This document shows positions 7,401-17,079 of a stretch of 64,000 nucleotides of DNA, piece by piece. Every line of letters starts with the position of its first letter. Position 1 is the stretch's first letter. Source of the DNA: an uncultured Rhizobium sp. (GTDB lineage Bacteria; Pseudomonadota; Alphaproteobacteria; Rhizobiales; Rhizobiaceae); the NCBI GenBank assembly GCA_945952415.1, contig CAMFIF010000015.1, positions 1-64,000 of the forward strand, given 5' to 3'. The position numbers and the translations under genes are program-made. Below the pieces are notes generated by a model. The model was not told the origin of the DNA. It did not search any database and saw only the letters and a program-made list of their open reading frames with translations.

Positions 7401-7557
7401 GCGAAATCATCCTGTTTGCTGATGGTCTGGCACCTGCATGCCACCGGCCAGCATTGATGTGCAAGGTTGACCGCATGACTTACCTTTGCCATTTCTATTT
7501 CCTATAGGCTAAATTCCAACGCCTGACGACAGTTATACCCACAATTTGAGGATTGCC

Positions 7558-8766
7558 GTGTTCCGAACCCAAAACCCGCTGACGCATGGCCTTCGCCGTG
7601 CCGTGCTGGCCGTGACGCTTTTTGCCGCAAGCGCGCTGCCATTCGCTGCCGAAGCCAATCCGCGGATCGTCGTGGACGCCGGTTCTCTCAAGGTGCTCGA
7701 TCATGAAATGGCCTTCCGCAAGTGGTATCCGGCCTCGCTGACCAAGCTGATGACCGCCTATGTGACCTTCCGCGCGATCAAGGCTGGCGAGCTGCGGCTG
7801 GACAGCCTGGTCACCATGAGCAAGCGCGCCGCGGCCCAGCCGGCCAGCAAGATGTATTACAAGCCCGGCCAGCAGCTGACCCTCGACAGCGCGCTGAAGA
7901 TCCTCCTCGTCAAATCCGCCAATGACGTGGCCGTTGCCATTGCCGAAACGGTGGGCGGGAGCCAGGAAAACTTCGTCGCCCGCATGAATGCCGAGGCGGC
8001 CCGCATCGGCATGAACAATTCCCATTTCATCAATCCGAACGGTTTGCCCGGCAAGGGCCAGTATACGACGGCGCGGGATCTGGCGCTGCTGACGGTGATG
8101 CTGAAGCGGGAATTCCCGGAATATTCCGATTATTTCAAGCTGGAAGGCATCGATACTGGCAAGCGCCAGTATCCGAACTACAACCTGCTGATCGGCCGCT
8201 TCGAAGGGGCGGACGGCATGAAAACAGGTTTCATCTGCGCCTCCGGTTTCAATCAGGTGACGTCGGCGACGCGCAATGGCCGGACGATCATTTCTGTCGT
8301 TCTCGGGACGGAGAGCCTCGCAGCCCGCGCCGATCTTTCCGCCGATCTCCTGCAGAAGGCTTTCGTCAGCGGCGGGAACGGACCGCGAATCGATCAGCTT
8401 CCGCCGGATGCCGACGCGTCCCTCGACGTTGCCGACATCAGTGCCGATATCTGCAGCAAGAAGGGCGCTCAGGTGCGCAGCGAAAGCCGCGACGAGGTGG
8501 GGCGCATGAAGCTTCTTTCGCCCTATGTGCACGAAATGGATCATGAGCCCGTCTTCGTCTTTGCGGGCCTCATCCCGGGATCTGAACCGGCCCAGCCGGA
8601 AAAGACGCCTGGAAAGAACAAAGGCGGCAAGAACAAGGGCGACAAGAACACCGCTGAAAAGGGCAAGGACGGCAAGAACAAGAAGAACCGCGCCAAGCAG
8701 GAGGCCTCCTCCGATCTCGGCGATGCCACCGTTCCCGTCCCGCGTCCGAAGCCGACCAAGGGCTGA
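7558..8766 (+). CDS. D-alanyl-D-alanine carboxypeptidase (peptidase S11)
   Basis: A periplasmic penicillin-binding enzyme that trims the terminal D-Ala from peptidoglycan stem peptides. A signal peptide with hydrophobic core AVLAVTLFAASALPFA is followed by the SxxK motif (PASLTK, S60-K63), the SxN motif (SAND) and the KTG motif (MKTG). The C-terminal region (after about 345) is a Lys-rich tail unusual in length. A GTG start at 7558 is chosen because GAGGAT lies 5 bases upstream; a TTG at 7546 overlaps that site. It is followed after 3 bases by the CobW-family gene, suggesting cotranscription. Confidence 0.9.
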   Translation: MFRTQNPLTHGLRRAVLAVTLFAASALPFAAEANPRIVVDAGSLKVLDHEMAFRKWYPASLTKLMTAYVTFRAIKAGELRLDSLVTMSKRAAAQPASKMYYKPGQQLTLDSALKILLVKSANDVAVAIAETVGGSQENFVARMNAEAARIGMNNSHFINPNGLPGKGQYTTARDLALLTVMLKREFPEYSDYFKLEGIDTGKRQYPNYNLLIGRFEGADGMKTGFICASGFNQVTSATRNGRTIISVVLGTESLAARADLSADLLQKAFVSGGNGPRIDQLPPDADASLDVADISADICSKKGAQVRSESRDEVGRMKLLSPYVHEMDHEPVFVFAGLIPGSEPAQPEKTPGKNKGGKNKGDKNTAEKGKDGKNKKNRAKQEASSDLGDATVPVPRPKPTKG

Positions 8767-8769
8767 ACC

Positions 8770-9945
8770 ATGATACAAGCGCTCCGGAAAATCCCGGTCA
8801 GCATCGTCACCGGGTTTCTCGGGGCGGGCAAGTCCACGCTGCTCAACCGGCTGCTGAAGGATCCCGGGATGCGGGATTGCGCCGTGATCATCAATGAATT
8901 CGGTGAAGTCGGCATCGACCATCTGCTGGTCGAGCAATCCAGCGACTCGATTGTCGAGCTTTCGGATGGCTGCCTCTGCTGTACGGTGCGGGGCGAGCTC
9001 ATCGATACGCTCGCCGATCTTGCCGACCGGATGCAGACGGGCCGGATCCGACCGCTGAAACGGGTGGTGATCGAAACGACGGGCCTTGCGGATCCGGCAC
9101 CGGTCATGCAGTCGGTCATGGGCAATCCCGTCATCGGCGAACTCTTCGGTCTCGAAGGGGTGATCACCTTGATCGATGCGGTGAACGGGCTTGCCACGCT
9201 GGCCAACCACCCCGAAGCCGTCAAACAGGCCGCGGTTGCCGACCGGCTGGTCATCACCAAGACGGACCTTGCCGCACCTCAGGATCTGAAGGCGCTGGAG
9301 GAGGCCCTTCGCCGGCTCAATCCGAAGGCTGCCTTCCTTCTCGCCACCGATCCCGGCGTGGCCACGGCGGATCTTCTTGAGACGGGCCTCTATGATCCGG
9401 ATGAGAAGGCCGCCGACGTCCGCCGCTGGCTGGGAGAGGAGAGCCACGCGGAAGCGATCCACGGGGAGGATCATCCCGATCATCATCACGGCCATGACGG
9501 GCACGGTCATCACCACCATGACCACGATCACAGCCACCACCACCATCATGACGTGACGCGGCACAGCCGCTCGATCCGCTCCTTCTCGATCCTTCACGAT
9601 CGGCTCGTCTCGCCGATGGCGCTTGAGATGTTCATCGATCTCCTGCGCTCGGCCCATGGCGAAAAACTGCTGCGCATGAAGGCGATTGTTGGGCTCTCCG
9701 ACAATCCGGACCGTCCGGTCGTGCTGCATGGCGTGCAGCAGATCTTTCATCCACCGGTCAGGCTGGCTGGCTGGCCAAACCCGGAGGATCGACGCACGCG
9801 GCTGGTTCTGATCACGCAGGATCTCCCCGAGTCCTTTGTTTCTGATCTTTTCGATGCCTTTACCGGCACGCCCCGGATAGATCGGCCCGACCGGGCCGCG
9901 CTCGAGGACAATCCGCTATCCGTTCCCGGCATGCATTTTCGCTGA
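8770..9945 (+). CDS. CobW/COG0523-family GTPase with His-rich metal-binding loop
   Basis: A G3E-family P-loop GTPase, 391 residues, probably a metal chaperone. The Walker A motif GFLGAGKST is at 15-23, the family's CxCC metal site CLCC at 68-71, the base-recognition TKTD at 163-166, and a CobW C-terminal domain at about 265-380. Residues 231-260 hold 18 His among 30, separating the two domains, as in zinc-handling members. No Zur-like operator was recognised upstream. Despite the name, genomic context gives no direct tie to cobalamin; zinc insertion or storage is the likelier role. Confidence 0.88.
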   Translation: MIQALRKIPVSIVTGFLGAGKSTLLNRLLKDPGMRDCAVIINEFGEVGIDHLLVEQSSDSIVELSDGCLCCTVRGELIDTLADLADRMQTGRIRPLKRVVIETTGLADPAPVMQSVMGNPVIGELFGLEGVITLIDAVNGLATLANHPEAVKQAAVADRLVITKTDLAAPQDLKALEEALRRLNPKAAFLLATDPGVATADLLETGLYDPDEKAADVRRWLGEESHAEAIHGEDHPDHHHGHDGHGHHHHDHDHSHHHHHDVTRHSRSIRSFSILHDRLVSPMALEMFIDLLRSAHGEKLLRMKAIVGLSDNPDRPVVLHGVQQIFHPPVRLAGWPNPEDRRTRLVLITQDLPESFVSDLFDAFTGTPRIDRPDRAALEDNPLSVPGMHFR

Positions 9946-10197
9946 TCAATCGGTCCGCTTGCGGATTTCGAAGCGGTGGCCCAGAGCGGTGCGCGCCTGG
10001 GCCACGAGCACGTGGCCGTCCTCCTGGCAGAGATGGGGAATGTCTATCCCCGCCAGCGGATCGGTGGTTTCAACGACAAGCAGGGCGCCGCCCGCCATGT
10101 CACGCAGTTTCCGGCGGGTCTTAAGAGCCGGAAGCGGGCATTTCAGGCCCTTGAGGTCCAGGACCGGAGCGGCGGCCCGGCTCGGCTCTTCCGTCAT
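9946..10197 (-). CDS. TusA/SirA-family sulfur carrier
   Basis: An 83-residue cytosolic protein with the TusA signature LDLKGLKCPLPALKTR; the Cys of CPLP carries persulfide sulfur in this family. The partner pathway (tRNA thiolation, molybdenum cofactor or other) cannot be told from here. Its ATG at 10197 overlaps the stop of the upstream L,D-transpeptidase gene (ATGA), so the two are cotranslated. It ends directly against the convergent CobW-family gene. Confidence 0.9.
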   Translation of the reverse strand: MTEEPSRAAAPVLDLKGLKCPLPALKTRRKLRDMAGGALLVVETTDPLAGIDIPHLCQEDGHVLVAQARTALGHRFEIRKRTD

Positions 10198-11447
10198 TCG
10201 GCTGCCCAGAACTTCCAGAAGGGCTTTTTCGGAGGCTCTGCAGCAGCGGTCGCCACGGGCGCGTTGGGGTTTGGCGTCGGAACCGGCACGGAGGCGGTGG
10301 TTTCGGCTGAAGCGGTTCCGGCTTGGGCCACGGCCGTACTGGCCTCGGTGGCCTTTGCTGCCGGGGCTTGTGTCGGACGTGCAGAGGCCAGTGCGGCGCT
10401 GGCCGCAGCCACATTACCCTTGGTCTGCTTGCTGTTCGGATTTGCCAGAAGCGCCTGATATTCCTCGATGCTGACCATCTTGCCCGCTTCGAGTGCGGTG
10501 CCGGTCGGCGCATAGGCGAGTTCGCGGCCCTGGCGCAGCTTTGCGACGACAGCCTTCCGCTCGGCCTCCGTCGGGTCGTACCAGACCTTGTCGCTGAACT
10601 TGGCGAGTGCAGCCTGATAATCCTGATCGTATTTCGTATTGTATTTCTGCAGGGCCGCGGCCAGTGCCGGCGGCGTGCTCATCGGAGGGCAGGCACCGCG
10701 CGGATTGAGACCCTTGCCGCCGGTATCCTGGTTGAAGACGTAGCTCTTGTTGCAGACGGCCACTTCCGGCGGACGCTTCGTCACTTCGAAATTGTCGTAA
10801 CCGACTTTGAGCATCTTCCAGAAGTCATAATGCGGGCTCAGCCGATGACGGGCCATGTTCTCCGCCGTCATGCGGAAGGGCAGGGCCTGCAGCTGAACGG
10901 TCTTCTGGCCGCCGCGGAAGGCGTCTCGGGCGAGCGCGTAGATTTCCAGCACCTGCTCATCGGTCATCGAATAGCAGCCCGAGGAGGAGCAGGCGCCATG
11001 GATCATCAGATTGGTGCCGAAGCGGCCATTGGCGCGGTCGAAGGCGTTCGGGAAGCCCGTATTGATCGCCAGATAATATTTGGAATTCGGGTTCAGGTTC
11101 GCCTGGGTGAGCTCGTAGAAGCCCTCCGGTGCCTGACGGTCGCCTTCCTTCACCTTGGGGCCGAGCCGGCCGGACCAGGCGCAGATCTTGTAGCCGACCA
11201 GCTTCTCGAATCGCTGGTCGCTGCGGGCCTTCCAGACTTCGAGTTCGCCCTCTTCCTTGATGATGCGCAGCATGATCGGCGAGTTCCGCGCCATGCCTTT
11301 CTTGCGCATGTCTTCGACGATCTTGCCGGAAAGCTGGTATTCCACCTTGTTCGACACTTTGGAAATGTCGATGGATTCCAGGCTGTCATTGCAGCCTGCA
11401 AGAAGGGGGGCGATGACGCCTGCAAGAAGAAGATAGCGAATACGCAT
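10194..11447 (-). CDS. L,D-transpeptidase (YafK-like) lipoprotein
   Basis: A 417-residue envelope protein. It begins MRIRYLLLAGVIAPLLAGC, a lipoprotein signal with lipobox LAGC, so it is likely membrane-anchored in the periplasm. The YkuD catalytic motif HGACSSSGCYSM contains the expected His, Ser and Cys. Members crosslink or trim peptidoglycan or attach proteins to it. The C-terminus is Ala/Pro-rich and low-complexity. The start at 11447 is chosen over an upstream codon at 11522 because it begins at the signal peptide. Coupled to the TusA gene downstream. Confidence 0.88.
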   Translation of the reverse strand: MRIRYLLLAGVIAPLLAGCNDSLESIDISKVSNKVEYQLSGKIVEDMRKKGMARNSPIMLRIIKEEGELEVWKARSDQRFEKLVGYKICAWSGRLGPKVKEGDRQAPEGFYELTQANLNPNSKYYLAINTGFPNAFDRANGRFGTNLMIHGACSSSGCYSMTDEQVLEIYALARDAFRGGQKTVQLQALPFRMTAENMARHRLSPHYDFWKMLKVGYDNFEVTKRPPEVAVCNKSYVFNQDTGGKGLNPRGACPPMSTPPALAAALQKYNTKYDQDYQAALAKFSDKVWYDPTEAERKAVVAKLRQGRELAYAPTGTALEAGKMVSIEEYQALLANPNSKQTKGNVAAASAALASARPTQAPAAKATEASTAVAQAGTASAETTASVPVPTPNPNAPVATAAAEPPKKPFWKFWAAE

Positions 11448-11660
11448 GCCGGATTGCCCGCGAAGTTCCTGATATTGCTGGCCGAAGTTCGGACGAGCGA
11501 ACCATAGGCCCTTATGCTTCACAAATCCTTAACCAATCGCAGCAGGAAAGCTCAAGCCCCTCTGCCTGCAAATGAAGCCGGGCACCTACGATCTTGCTTC
11601 TGCCGTTTCTCCTCGCCCGAAAAGGCGTCATGATTATGACGACAGGGGCTGTTCCGAGGC

Positions 11661-12614
11661 TTACAGGTTGCGGCCGATGGAGAGGAACTTCTGGCGGCGT
11701 TCGGCGCGAACCGCATCGCCCGACACGGCGGAAAGTTCTCCCAGCGCCTTGGCGATCACGTCACCCGTCGCCTGGATCACCTGATCGGGATCGCGATGGG
11801 CGCCGCCAACCGGCTCCTTGATGATGCCGTCGATGACGCCGAGTGCCTTGAGATCCTCGGCGGTGATGCGCATGTTGGTGGCTGCTTCCTTGGCGCGGGT
11901 GGAATCACGCCAGAGAATGGAGGCTGCGCCTTCCGGGGAAATCACGCTGTAGATCGCATGTTCCAGCATGTAGACGCGGTTGCCGGTGGCAATCGCGATC
12001 GCCCCGCCCGAGCCGCCTTCGCCGACGACCACGGAGACGATCGGCACACGAATATTCAGGCACATTTCGGTGGATCGGGCGATGGCTTCCGCCTGGCCGC
12101 GCTCTTCGGCACCCACGCCCGGATAGGCGCCGGCCGTATCGACCAGCGTCACCACCGGCAGGCCGAAACGGTCTGCCATTTCCATGACGCGGATGGCCTT
12201 GCGGTAGCCCTCCGGGCGGGCGCTGCCGAAATTGTGGCGAATGCGCGATTTCGTGTCATGGCCCTTTTCCTGGCCGATGACGGCCACGGACTGGCCGCGG
12301 AAACGGGCAAGGCCGGCCTGGATGGCCGCGTCCTCGCCGAAGCGGCGGTCGCCGGCCAGCGGGGTGAACTCCTTGAACAGCGCTTCGGCATAATCGACAA
12401 AATGCGGACGCTGCGGATGGCGGGCAACTTGCGTCTTCTGCCAGGCATTGAGCTGGCCGTAGATGTCCCGCATGGCGTCGCGGGCGCGCGCCTCCAGACG
12501 GGCAATCTCTTCAGACGTGTCGATGCTCTGGTCTTCCTGGGCGAGTTTCTTCAACTCGTGGATCTTGCCCTCGAGGTCCGAGATGGGCTTTTCGAAATCG
12601 AGATAGTTATGCAT
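11661..12614 (-). CDS. accA: Acetyl-CoA carboxylase carboxyltransferase, alpha subunit
   Basis: A 317-residue subunit that, with AccD, transfers the carboxyl group from biotin to acetyl-CoA for fatty acid synthesis. It starts [18 protein letters not shown], a highly typical N-terminus. Crotonase-type features include [38 protein letters not shown] and [11 protein letters not shown] forming the oxyanion region. Full length for the family. It lies just downstream of xerD on the same strand. Confidence 0.96.
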   Translation of the reverse strand: MHNYLDFEKPISDLEGKIHELKKLAQEDQSIDTSEEIARLEARARDAMRDIYGQLNAWQKTQVARHPQRPHFVDYAEALFKEFTPLAGDRRFGEDAAIQAGLARFRGQSVAVIGQEKGHDTKSRIRHNFGSARPEGYRKAIRVMEMADRFGLPVVTLVDTAGAYPGVGAEERGQAEAIARSTEMCLNIRVPIVSVVVGEGGSGGAIAIATGNRVYMLEHAIYSVISPEGAASILWRDSTRAKEAATNMRITAEDLKALGVIDGIIKEPVGGAHRDPDQVIQATGDVIAKALGELSAVSGDAVRAERRQKFLSIGRNL

Positions 12615-12685
12615 GACAAACGTTTCCGATCCTGATCAGGGCCCGCCGGAGATCCTCGCCGGCCAGTCTTGCAGCAAAGGCTGCT

Positions 12686-13639
12686 CTAATCCTTGTTTTT
12701 GCCCTGTTTGGCAAGAGGGTGATGCGTCTGCACCAGCTGATGCAGCCTTTCTTCCTGTACATGGGTATAGATTTGTGTCGTGGAAATGTCGGAATGGCCC
12801 AAAAGCTCCTGCACTACACGCAAATCGGCGCCATTGGCCAGCAGGTGGCTGGCAAAGGCGTGGCGGATCACATGGGGAGAGAGCACGGCGGCGGACACGC
12901 CCGCCCGGGCCGCCAGATCCTTGAGGTCGCGGGCAAACACCTGTCGCGGAAGATGGCCTTCCTTTCCCGAGGAGGGAAAGAGATAGGGGCCGGGGTCCTT
13001 TACCTGCCTTTCCGCCTCCTGGCGCGCCTTCATCTCGCCATAGGTCTTCAGCGCGGAGATCGCCGTGCGTGACAGCGGCACGAGGCGCTCCTTGTTGCCC
13101 TTGCCGCGGACGAGAAGAAACCGGCCCTCCTGATCGAGCACGCGGGCGGGCAGCGAGACGAGTTCGCTGACGCGTATGCCGGTGGCATAGAGGAGTTCCA
13201 CGAGCGCCAGCATCCGCACTCGGCCGAACTGCCGGCCATCCACCACGGTTGCCTCGCTCGCGGCGTGCGCGAGCAGCCGGTCCACCTCATCCACGCCGAT
13301 AATCTTCGGCAGGGGCCGCATCTTCCTGGGGCTGTCCAGCACCCCGGTCGGATCGTCGGTCCGCAGCCCTTCGGCATAGAGGAACCGGAAGAACTGCCGT
13401 AGCGTCGACAATTTGCGGGCCTGGGACGATTCTGCCAGCCCTTCGGCGGCGAGGCCCTGCATATAGGCGCCTAGATCGGTAGCGGTGGCGGCAGTCAGGG
13501 GCACGCCACGGCGGGTCAGCTGATGGTGGAGGTCTTCGAGATCCCGCCGATAGGCGGCGAGCGTGTTCGCCGAGGCCCCGCGCTCTGCGCTCATCATCTC
13601 CAGAAAGCTCTCCACATGGGCAAGACCCAGACTGGACAT
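12686..13639 (-). CDS. xerD: Site-specific tyrosine recombinase XerD
   Basis: A 317-residue recombinase that with XerC resolves chromosome dimers at dif. An N-terminal SAM-like domain ([20 protein letters not shown]) is followed by a catalytic domain with the first Arg in [21 protein letters not shown] (H-x-x-R) and the nucleophile Tyr in [11 protein letters not shown]. The start at 13639 fits the XerD N-terminus; upstream in-frame codons would read through the neighbouring small gene. Nine bases separate it from that gene. Confidence 0.94.
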   Translation of the reverse strand: MSSLGLAHVESFLEMMSAERGASANTLAAYRRDLEDLHHQLTRRGVPLTAATATDLGAYMQGLAAEGLAESSQARKLSTLRQFFRFLYAEGLRTDDPTGVLDSPRKMRPLPKIIGVDEVDRLLAHAASEATVVDGRQFGRVRMLALVELLYATGIRVSELVSLPARVLDQEGRFLLVRGKGNKERLVPLSRTAISALKTYGEMKARQEAERQVKDPGPYLFPSSGKEGHLPRQVFARDLKDLAARAGVSAAVLSPHVIRHAFASHLLANGADLRVVQELLGHSDISTTQIYTHVQEERLHQLVQTHHPLAKQGKNKD

Positions 13640-13647
13640 CCGGCGAC

Positions 13648-13815
13648 CTATCGCGTCTGGGTCTGGGGCTGGACCGGGTTCAGCTTGTCGGAGGGCACGC
13701 GGACCGTCACCTCCCGCTCGCGCGGGACCACCAGAACCGAAAGCGCCAGAAGCGAACCGTAAATGACCGCACCGATCATCGCCAGCACGGTGAGAAAGCG
13801 GAAAAGAGTGGGCAT
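13648..13815 (-). CDS. Small single-pass membrane protein upstream of xerD
   Basis: A 55-residue frame from an ATG at 13815: [20 protein letters not shown], then a hydrophobic stretch to [13 protein letters not shown] and a polar tail ending in a TAG at 13648. It has one transmembrane segment (about residues 8-30) with the tail probably periplasmic. It sits 9 bases upstream of xerD on the same strand, so the two are probably cotranscribed. I recall similar small proteins before xerD in rhizobia, but no function is known to me. Confidence 0.75.
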   Translation of the reverse strand: MPTLFRFLTVLAMIGAVIYGSLLALSVLVVPREREVTVRVPSDKLNPVQPQTQTR

Positions 13816-13974
13816 GGCGGTTTTCCCGGGTCAGGTGTCGCGTCCCATCTTTATGGATAAGCCCCGCCCGACTTGCAAGAACGGGTGAACGCCCGTGATC
13901 TTTATTGGCGGCACGGCTTGACGCTACCCCTGCTTTTACCGATACGATCATGGCCAAGAAATTTGGTCAGGCCG

Positions 13975-14568
13975 ATGAGCGACTTCGCAACAATTCTCCC
14001 GGATACACTGCGCGACAAAGCGCGCGCTGCTCTTGGCAAACGCAATCTCATCCTGATCGGTCTCATGGGCGCAGGCAAATCCTCGGTGGGCCGCATCGTG
14101 GCGAGCCAGCTCGGCATCCCCTTCATCGATACGGATACGGAAATAGAGCGCGTCTCGCGCATGACGATCCCTGAACTCTTTGCGGCCTATGGCGAGCAGG
14201 AATTTCGTGCGCTCGAGGCCCGGGTGATCAAGCGGGTCCTGCGCGGCGGGCCGCGGGTGGTGTCCACCGGCGGCGGCGCCTTCATCAATGAACGGTCGCG
14301 CAAGTTCATCAAGAAGGGCGGCCTCTCCGTGTGGCTCAAAGCTGAGCTTGAGGTGCTCTGGGAGCGGGTCAACAAGCGTGACACGCGCCCGCTTCTCAAG
14401 ACCGAAAATCCGAAGAAAACCCTCGAAGACCTGATGAATGCTCGCTATCCCATCTATGCGGAAGCGGATCTTACGGTTCTTTCCCGCGATGTGCGCAAGG
14501 AAAAGATGGCGAACGAGATCCTCGCTGCCGTGGCAGGCATTCCCTTTGACGAAAGCGATGATGCATGA
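13975..14568 (+). CDS. aroK: Shikimate kinase
   Basis: Phosphorylates shikimate at the 3-position in the chorismate pathway. 197 residues, with the Walker A motif GLMGAGKSSVGR, substrate-binding FIDTDTEIE and STGGGAFI. The start at 13975 (MSDFATILPD) is preferred over an in-frame codon at 13873 because the extra stretch is unlike the family. Its stop overlaps the aroB start by four bases (ATGA), giving the common aroK-aroB coupling. It is transcribed divergently from the small membrane protein and xerD. Confidence 0.94.
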   Translation: MSDFATILPDTLRDKARAALGKRNLILIGLMGAGKSSVGRIVASQLGIPFIDTDTEIERVSRMTIPELFAAYGEQEFRALEARVIKRVLRGGPRVVSTGGGAFINERSRKFIKKGGLSVWLKAELEVLWERVNKRDTRPLLKTENPKKTLEDLMNARYPIYAEADLTVLSRDVRKEKMANEILAAVAGIPFDESDDA

Positions 14569-15692
14569 CTGCCGCCAGCGACCTTCAGACCCGGGTGCAT
14601 GTGCCCCTCGGCGAGCGCGCCTATGACATCCTGATCGGGCCCGGCCTGATTGCCCGGGCGGGGGCGGAAATCGCCTCCCGGATCAAGGGCAGGAAGGCAG
14701 CCATCATCACCGATCGTTCGGTGGCCGCCCATTATCTCGAACCGCTCAAGGCAAGCCTGGCAGACGCCGGCATCGCCTCCCATGCCGTCATCCTGCCGCC
14801 GGGAGAAAAGACCAAGAGCTTCGAGCCGCTGATCGAGGCCTGCGACGAGGTTCTCGGTGCCCGGATCGAACGCAATGATGCGGTCATTGCGCTTGGGGGC
14901 GGTGTCATTGGCGATCTTGCCGGCTTCGTCGCCGGGATCGTCCGCCGCGGCGTCCGCTTCATCCAGATCCCCACCTCGCTTCTGGCCCAGGTGGACAGCT
15001 CGGTCGGCGGCAAGACCGGCATCAATTCCAGGCACGGCAAGAACCTCATCGGCGTCTTCAACCAGCCGGATCTCGTGCTGGCCGATGCCGACGTGCTGGC
15101 GACGCTGAGCCCGCGCGAGTTTCGCGCCGGCTATGCCGAAGTGGTGAAATACGGTCTCATCGACAAGCCGGATTTCTTCGAATGGCTGGAGAAAAATTGG
15201 CAGGCGGTCTTTGCCGGCGGTGTGGCGCGCATTCATGCCATTGCGACCTCCTGCCAGGCGAAGGCGGATGTGGTTGTCGCCGACGAGCGGGAGACGGGTG
15301 CGCGCGCGCTCCTCAATCTCGGCCATACATTCGGTCACGCGCTCGAGGCGGCGACCGCCTATGACGGCAGCCGCCTCGTTCATGGCGAGGCGGTGGCAAT
15401 CGGCATGGTGCTGGCGCATGAATTCTCCGCCCGCCTCAATCTTGCGAGCCCTGACGTGGCGAAGCGGGTCGAGGCGCATCTGAGAGCCGTGGGACTACCC
15501 GTGTCCATGGCGGATATTCCCGGCGAGCTGCCGGGGCCGGAACGGCTGATGGAGGCGATTGCCCAGGACAAGAAGGTGAAGAGCGGCAAGCTCACCTTCA
15601 TTCTCACGCGCGGGCTTGGCCAGTCCTTCGTTGCCGATGACGTGGCCGCGAGCGAGGTTCAATCCTTTTTGACAGGGAAACATCCGGGATGA
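14565..15692 (+). CDS. aroB: 3-dehydroquinate synthase
   Basis: A 375-residue enzyme that converts DAHP to 3-dehydroquinate using NAD and a divalent metal. Family motifs: ALGGGVIGDLAGF, PTSLLAQVDSSVGGKTG and LNLGHTFGHALEA carrying metal-ligand His residues. Complete. Overlaps aroK upstream and the CorC/HlyC-type gene downstream by four bases each, so the three form one translation-coupled operon. Confidence 0.95.
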   Translation: MTAASDLQTRVHVPLGERAYDILIGPGLIARAGAEIASRIKGRKAAIITDRSVAAHYLEPLKASLADAGIASHAVILPPGEKTKSFEPLIEACDEVLGARIERNDAVIALGGGVIGDLAGFVAGIVRRGVRFIQIPTSLLAQVDSSVGGKTGINSRHGKNLIGVFNQPDLVLADADVLATLSPREFRAGYAEVVKYGLIDKPDFFEWLEKNWQAVFAGGVARIHAIATSCQAKADVVVADERETGARALLNLGHTFGHALEAATAYDGSRLVHGEAVAIGMVLAHEFSARLNLASPDVAKRVEAHLRAVGLPVSMADIPGELPGPERLMEAIAQDKKVKSGKLTFILTRGLGQSFVADDVAASEVQSFLTGKHPG

Positions 15693-17002
15693 CGGAGGAA
15701 ACGCTGGCTTCCTATATTTCCGAATATTGGCTGACGGCGGTTTCGATCCTCGGCCTGCTCGTCGCATCCGGCTTCTTCTCCGGAACGGAGACGGCGCTGA
15801 CGGCCACCTCCCGCGCCCGCATGCACACGCTCGAAAGCAACGGGGAAACGCGGGCCGCCATCGTCAACCGGCTGATCGACCGGCGCGACCGGCTGATCGG
15901 GGCGCTGCTGATCGGCAACAGCGCGGTCAACATCCTCGCTTCCTCGCTGACGACCAGCCTGTTCCTCGGGCTTTTCGGCGAGTCGGGCGTGGTGATCGCC
16001 ACGCTGATCGTGACCGTTCTCGTGGTGGTCTTCTCCGAAGTGCTGCCGAAGAGCTGGGCGATTTCCTCTCCGGATCGCTTTGCGCTGGCGGTTGCGGTGC
16101 CCACCCGCATCTTCGTTGCCGTGGTCGGGCCGATCTCGACGGGGATCAATTATTTCGTTCGCCAGGTGCTCGGCCTGTTCGGGATCACGCTTTCAAAGGA
16201 AAGCTCGATGCTGTCGGCCCATGAGGAGCTGCGCGGCGCGGTGGATCTTCTCCACCGCGAGGGTTCGGTGGTGAAAGCCGACCGTGACCGACTGGGCGGG
16301 GTGCTCGATCTCGGCGAACTTGAGGTCTCCGACATCATGATCCACCGCACTTCCATGCGGGCCGTCAATGCGGATGACCGGCCGGAAGTGATCGTCAAGT
16401 CCATTCTGGAAAGTCCCTTCACCCGCATGCCGCTCTGGCGCGGGTCGATCGACAACATCATCGGTCTCGTTCATGCAAAGGATCTCCTAAGGGCACTTGC
16501 CGAGCCCGGCGTGGAGCCGGAGAATCTCGACATCGTCAAGATCGCGCAGAAGCCCTGGTTCGTGCCCGATACCACCAATCTCAAGGACCAGCTGAACGCC
16601 TTCCTGCGCCGCAAGATGCATTTTGCCGTGGTGGTGGACGAATATGGCGAGGTGCAGGGCATCGTTACCCTCGAGGACATCCTGGAGGAGATCGTCGGCG
16701 ATATTTCCGATGAGCACGACATCGAGATCCAGGGCGTGCGGCAGGAGGCGGACGGGTCGATCGTTGTCGATGGATCGGTGCCGATCCGCGATCTCAACCG
16801 CGCGCTCGACTGGAACCTGCCGGACGAGGAAGCCACCACGATCGCCGGCCTGGTGATCCATGAATCCATGACCATCCCCGAGGAGCGGCAGGCCTTCACC
16901 TTCCATGGCAAGCGCTTCATCATCATGAAGCGGGAAAAGAACCGCATCACGCGCCTGCGCATCCGCCCCGCCGAGGGGCAGGGGGCAGAGGAACAGGCCT
17001 GA
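15689..17002 (+). CDS. CorC/HlyC-type transporter-associated membrane protein (DUF21-CBS)
   Basis: A 437-residue inner-membrane protein. An N-terminal DUF21/CNNM domain with about four membrane segments (residues about 10-180, including FFSGTETALTATS) is followed by a CBS pair (about 215-340, with MHFAVVVDEYGEVQGIVTLE) and a CorC_HlyC domain at the C-terminus. Relatives work in magnesium or cobalt export; the older 'hemolysin' name has little support. Coupled to aroB by an ATGA overlap, a conserved rhizobial arrangement. Confidence 0.9.
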   Translation: MTEETLASYISEYWLTAVSILGLLVASGFFSGTETALTATSRARMHTLESNGETRAAIVNRLIDRRDRLIGALLIGNSAVNILASSLTTSLFLGLFGESGVVIATLIVTVLVVVFSEVLPKSWAISSPDRFALAVAVPTRIFVAVVGPISTGINYFVRQVLGLFGITLSKESSMLSAHEELRGAVDLLHREGSVVKADRDRLGGVLDLGELEVSDIMIHRTSMRAVNADDRPEVIVKSILESPFTRMPLWRGSIDNIIGLVHAKDLLRALAEPGVEPENLDIVKIAQKPWFVPDTTNLKDQLNAFLRRKMHFAVVVDEYGEVQGIVTLEDILEEIVGDISDEHDIEIQGVRQEADGSIVVDGSVPIRDLNRALDWNLPDEEATTIAGLVIHESMTIPEERQAFTFHGKRFIIMKREKNRITRLRIRPAEGQGAEEQA

Positions 17003-17079
17003 GCCAGGGTAACGGGCCCGCCAGCGGGGGGAACCCGGACAGGCCCTTTCGTGTTTCGCCTCCAACAAGGAGGTGTGGC

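Noticed and set aside
7495..9750. A 751-codon open frame on the minus strand opposite the carboxypeptidase and CobW-family genes
   Set aside because: It is the antisense of two well supported genes; its His/Arg-rich composition is the usual mirror of GC-rich codons, and no family is recognised.
17003..17079. A riboswitch before the DUF305 gene
   Set aside because: The GC-rich repeats there do not match any riboswitch core I know; a weak terminator of the preceding operon is simpler.
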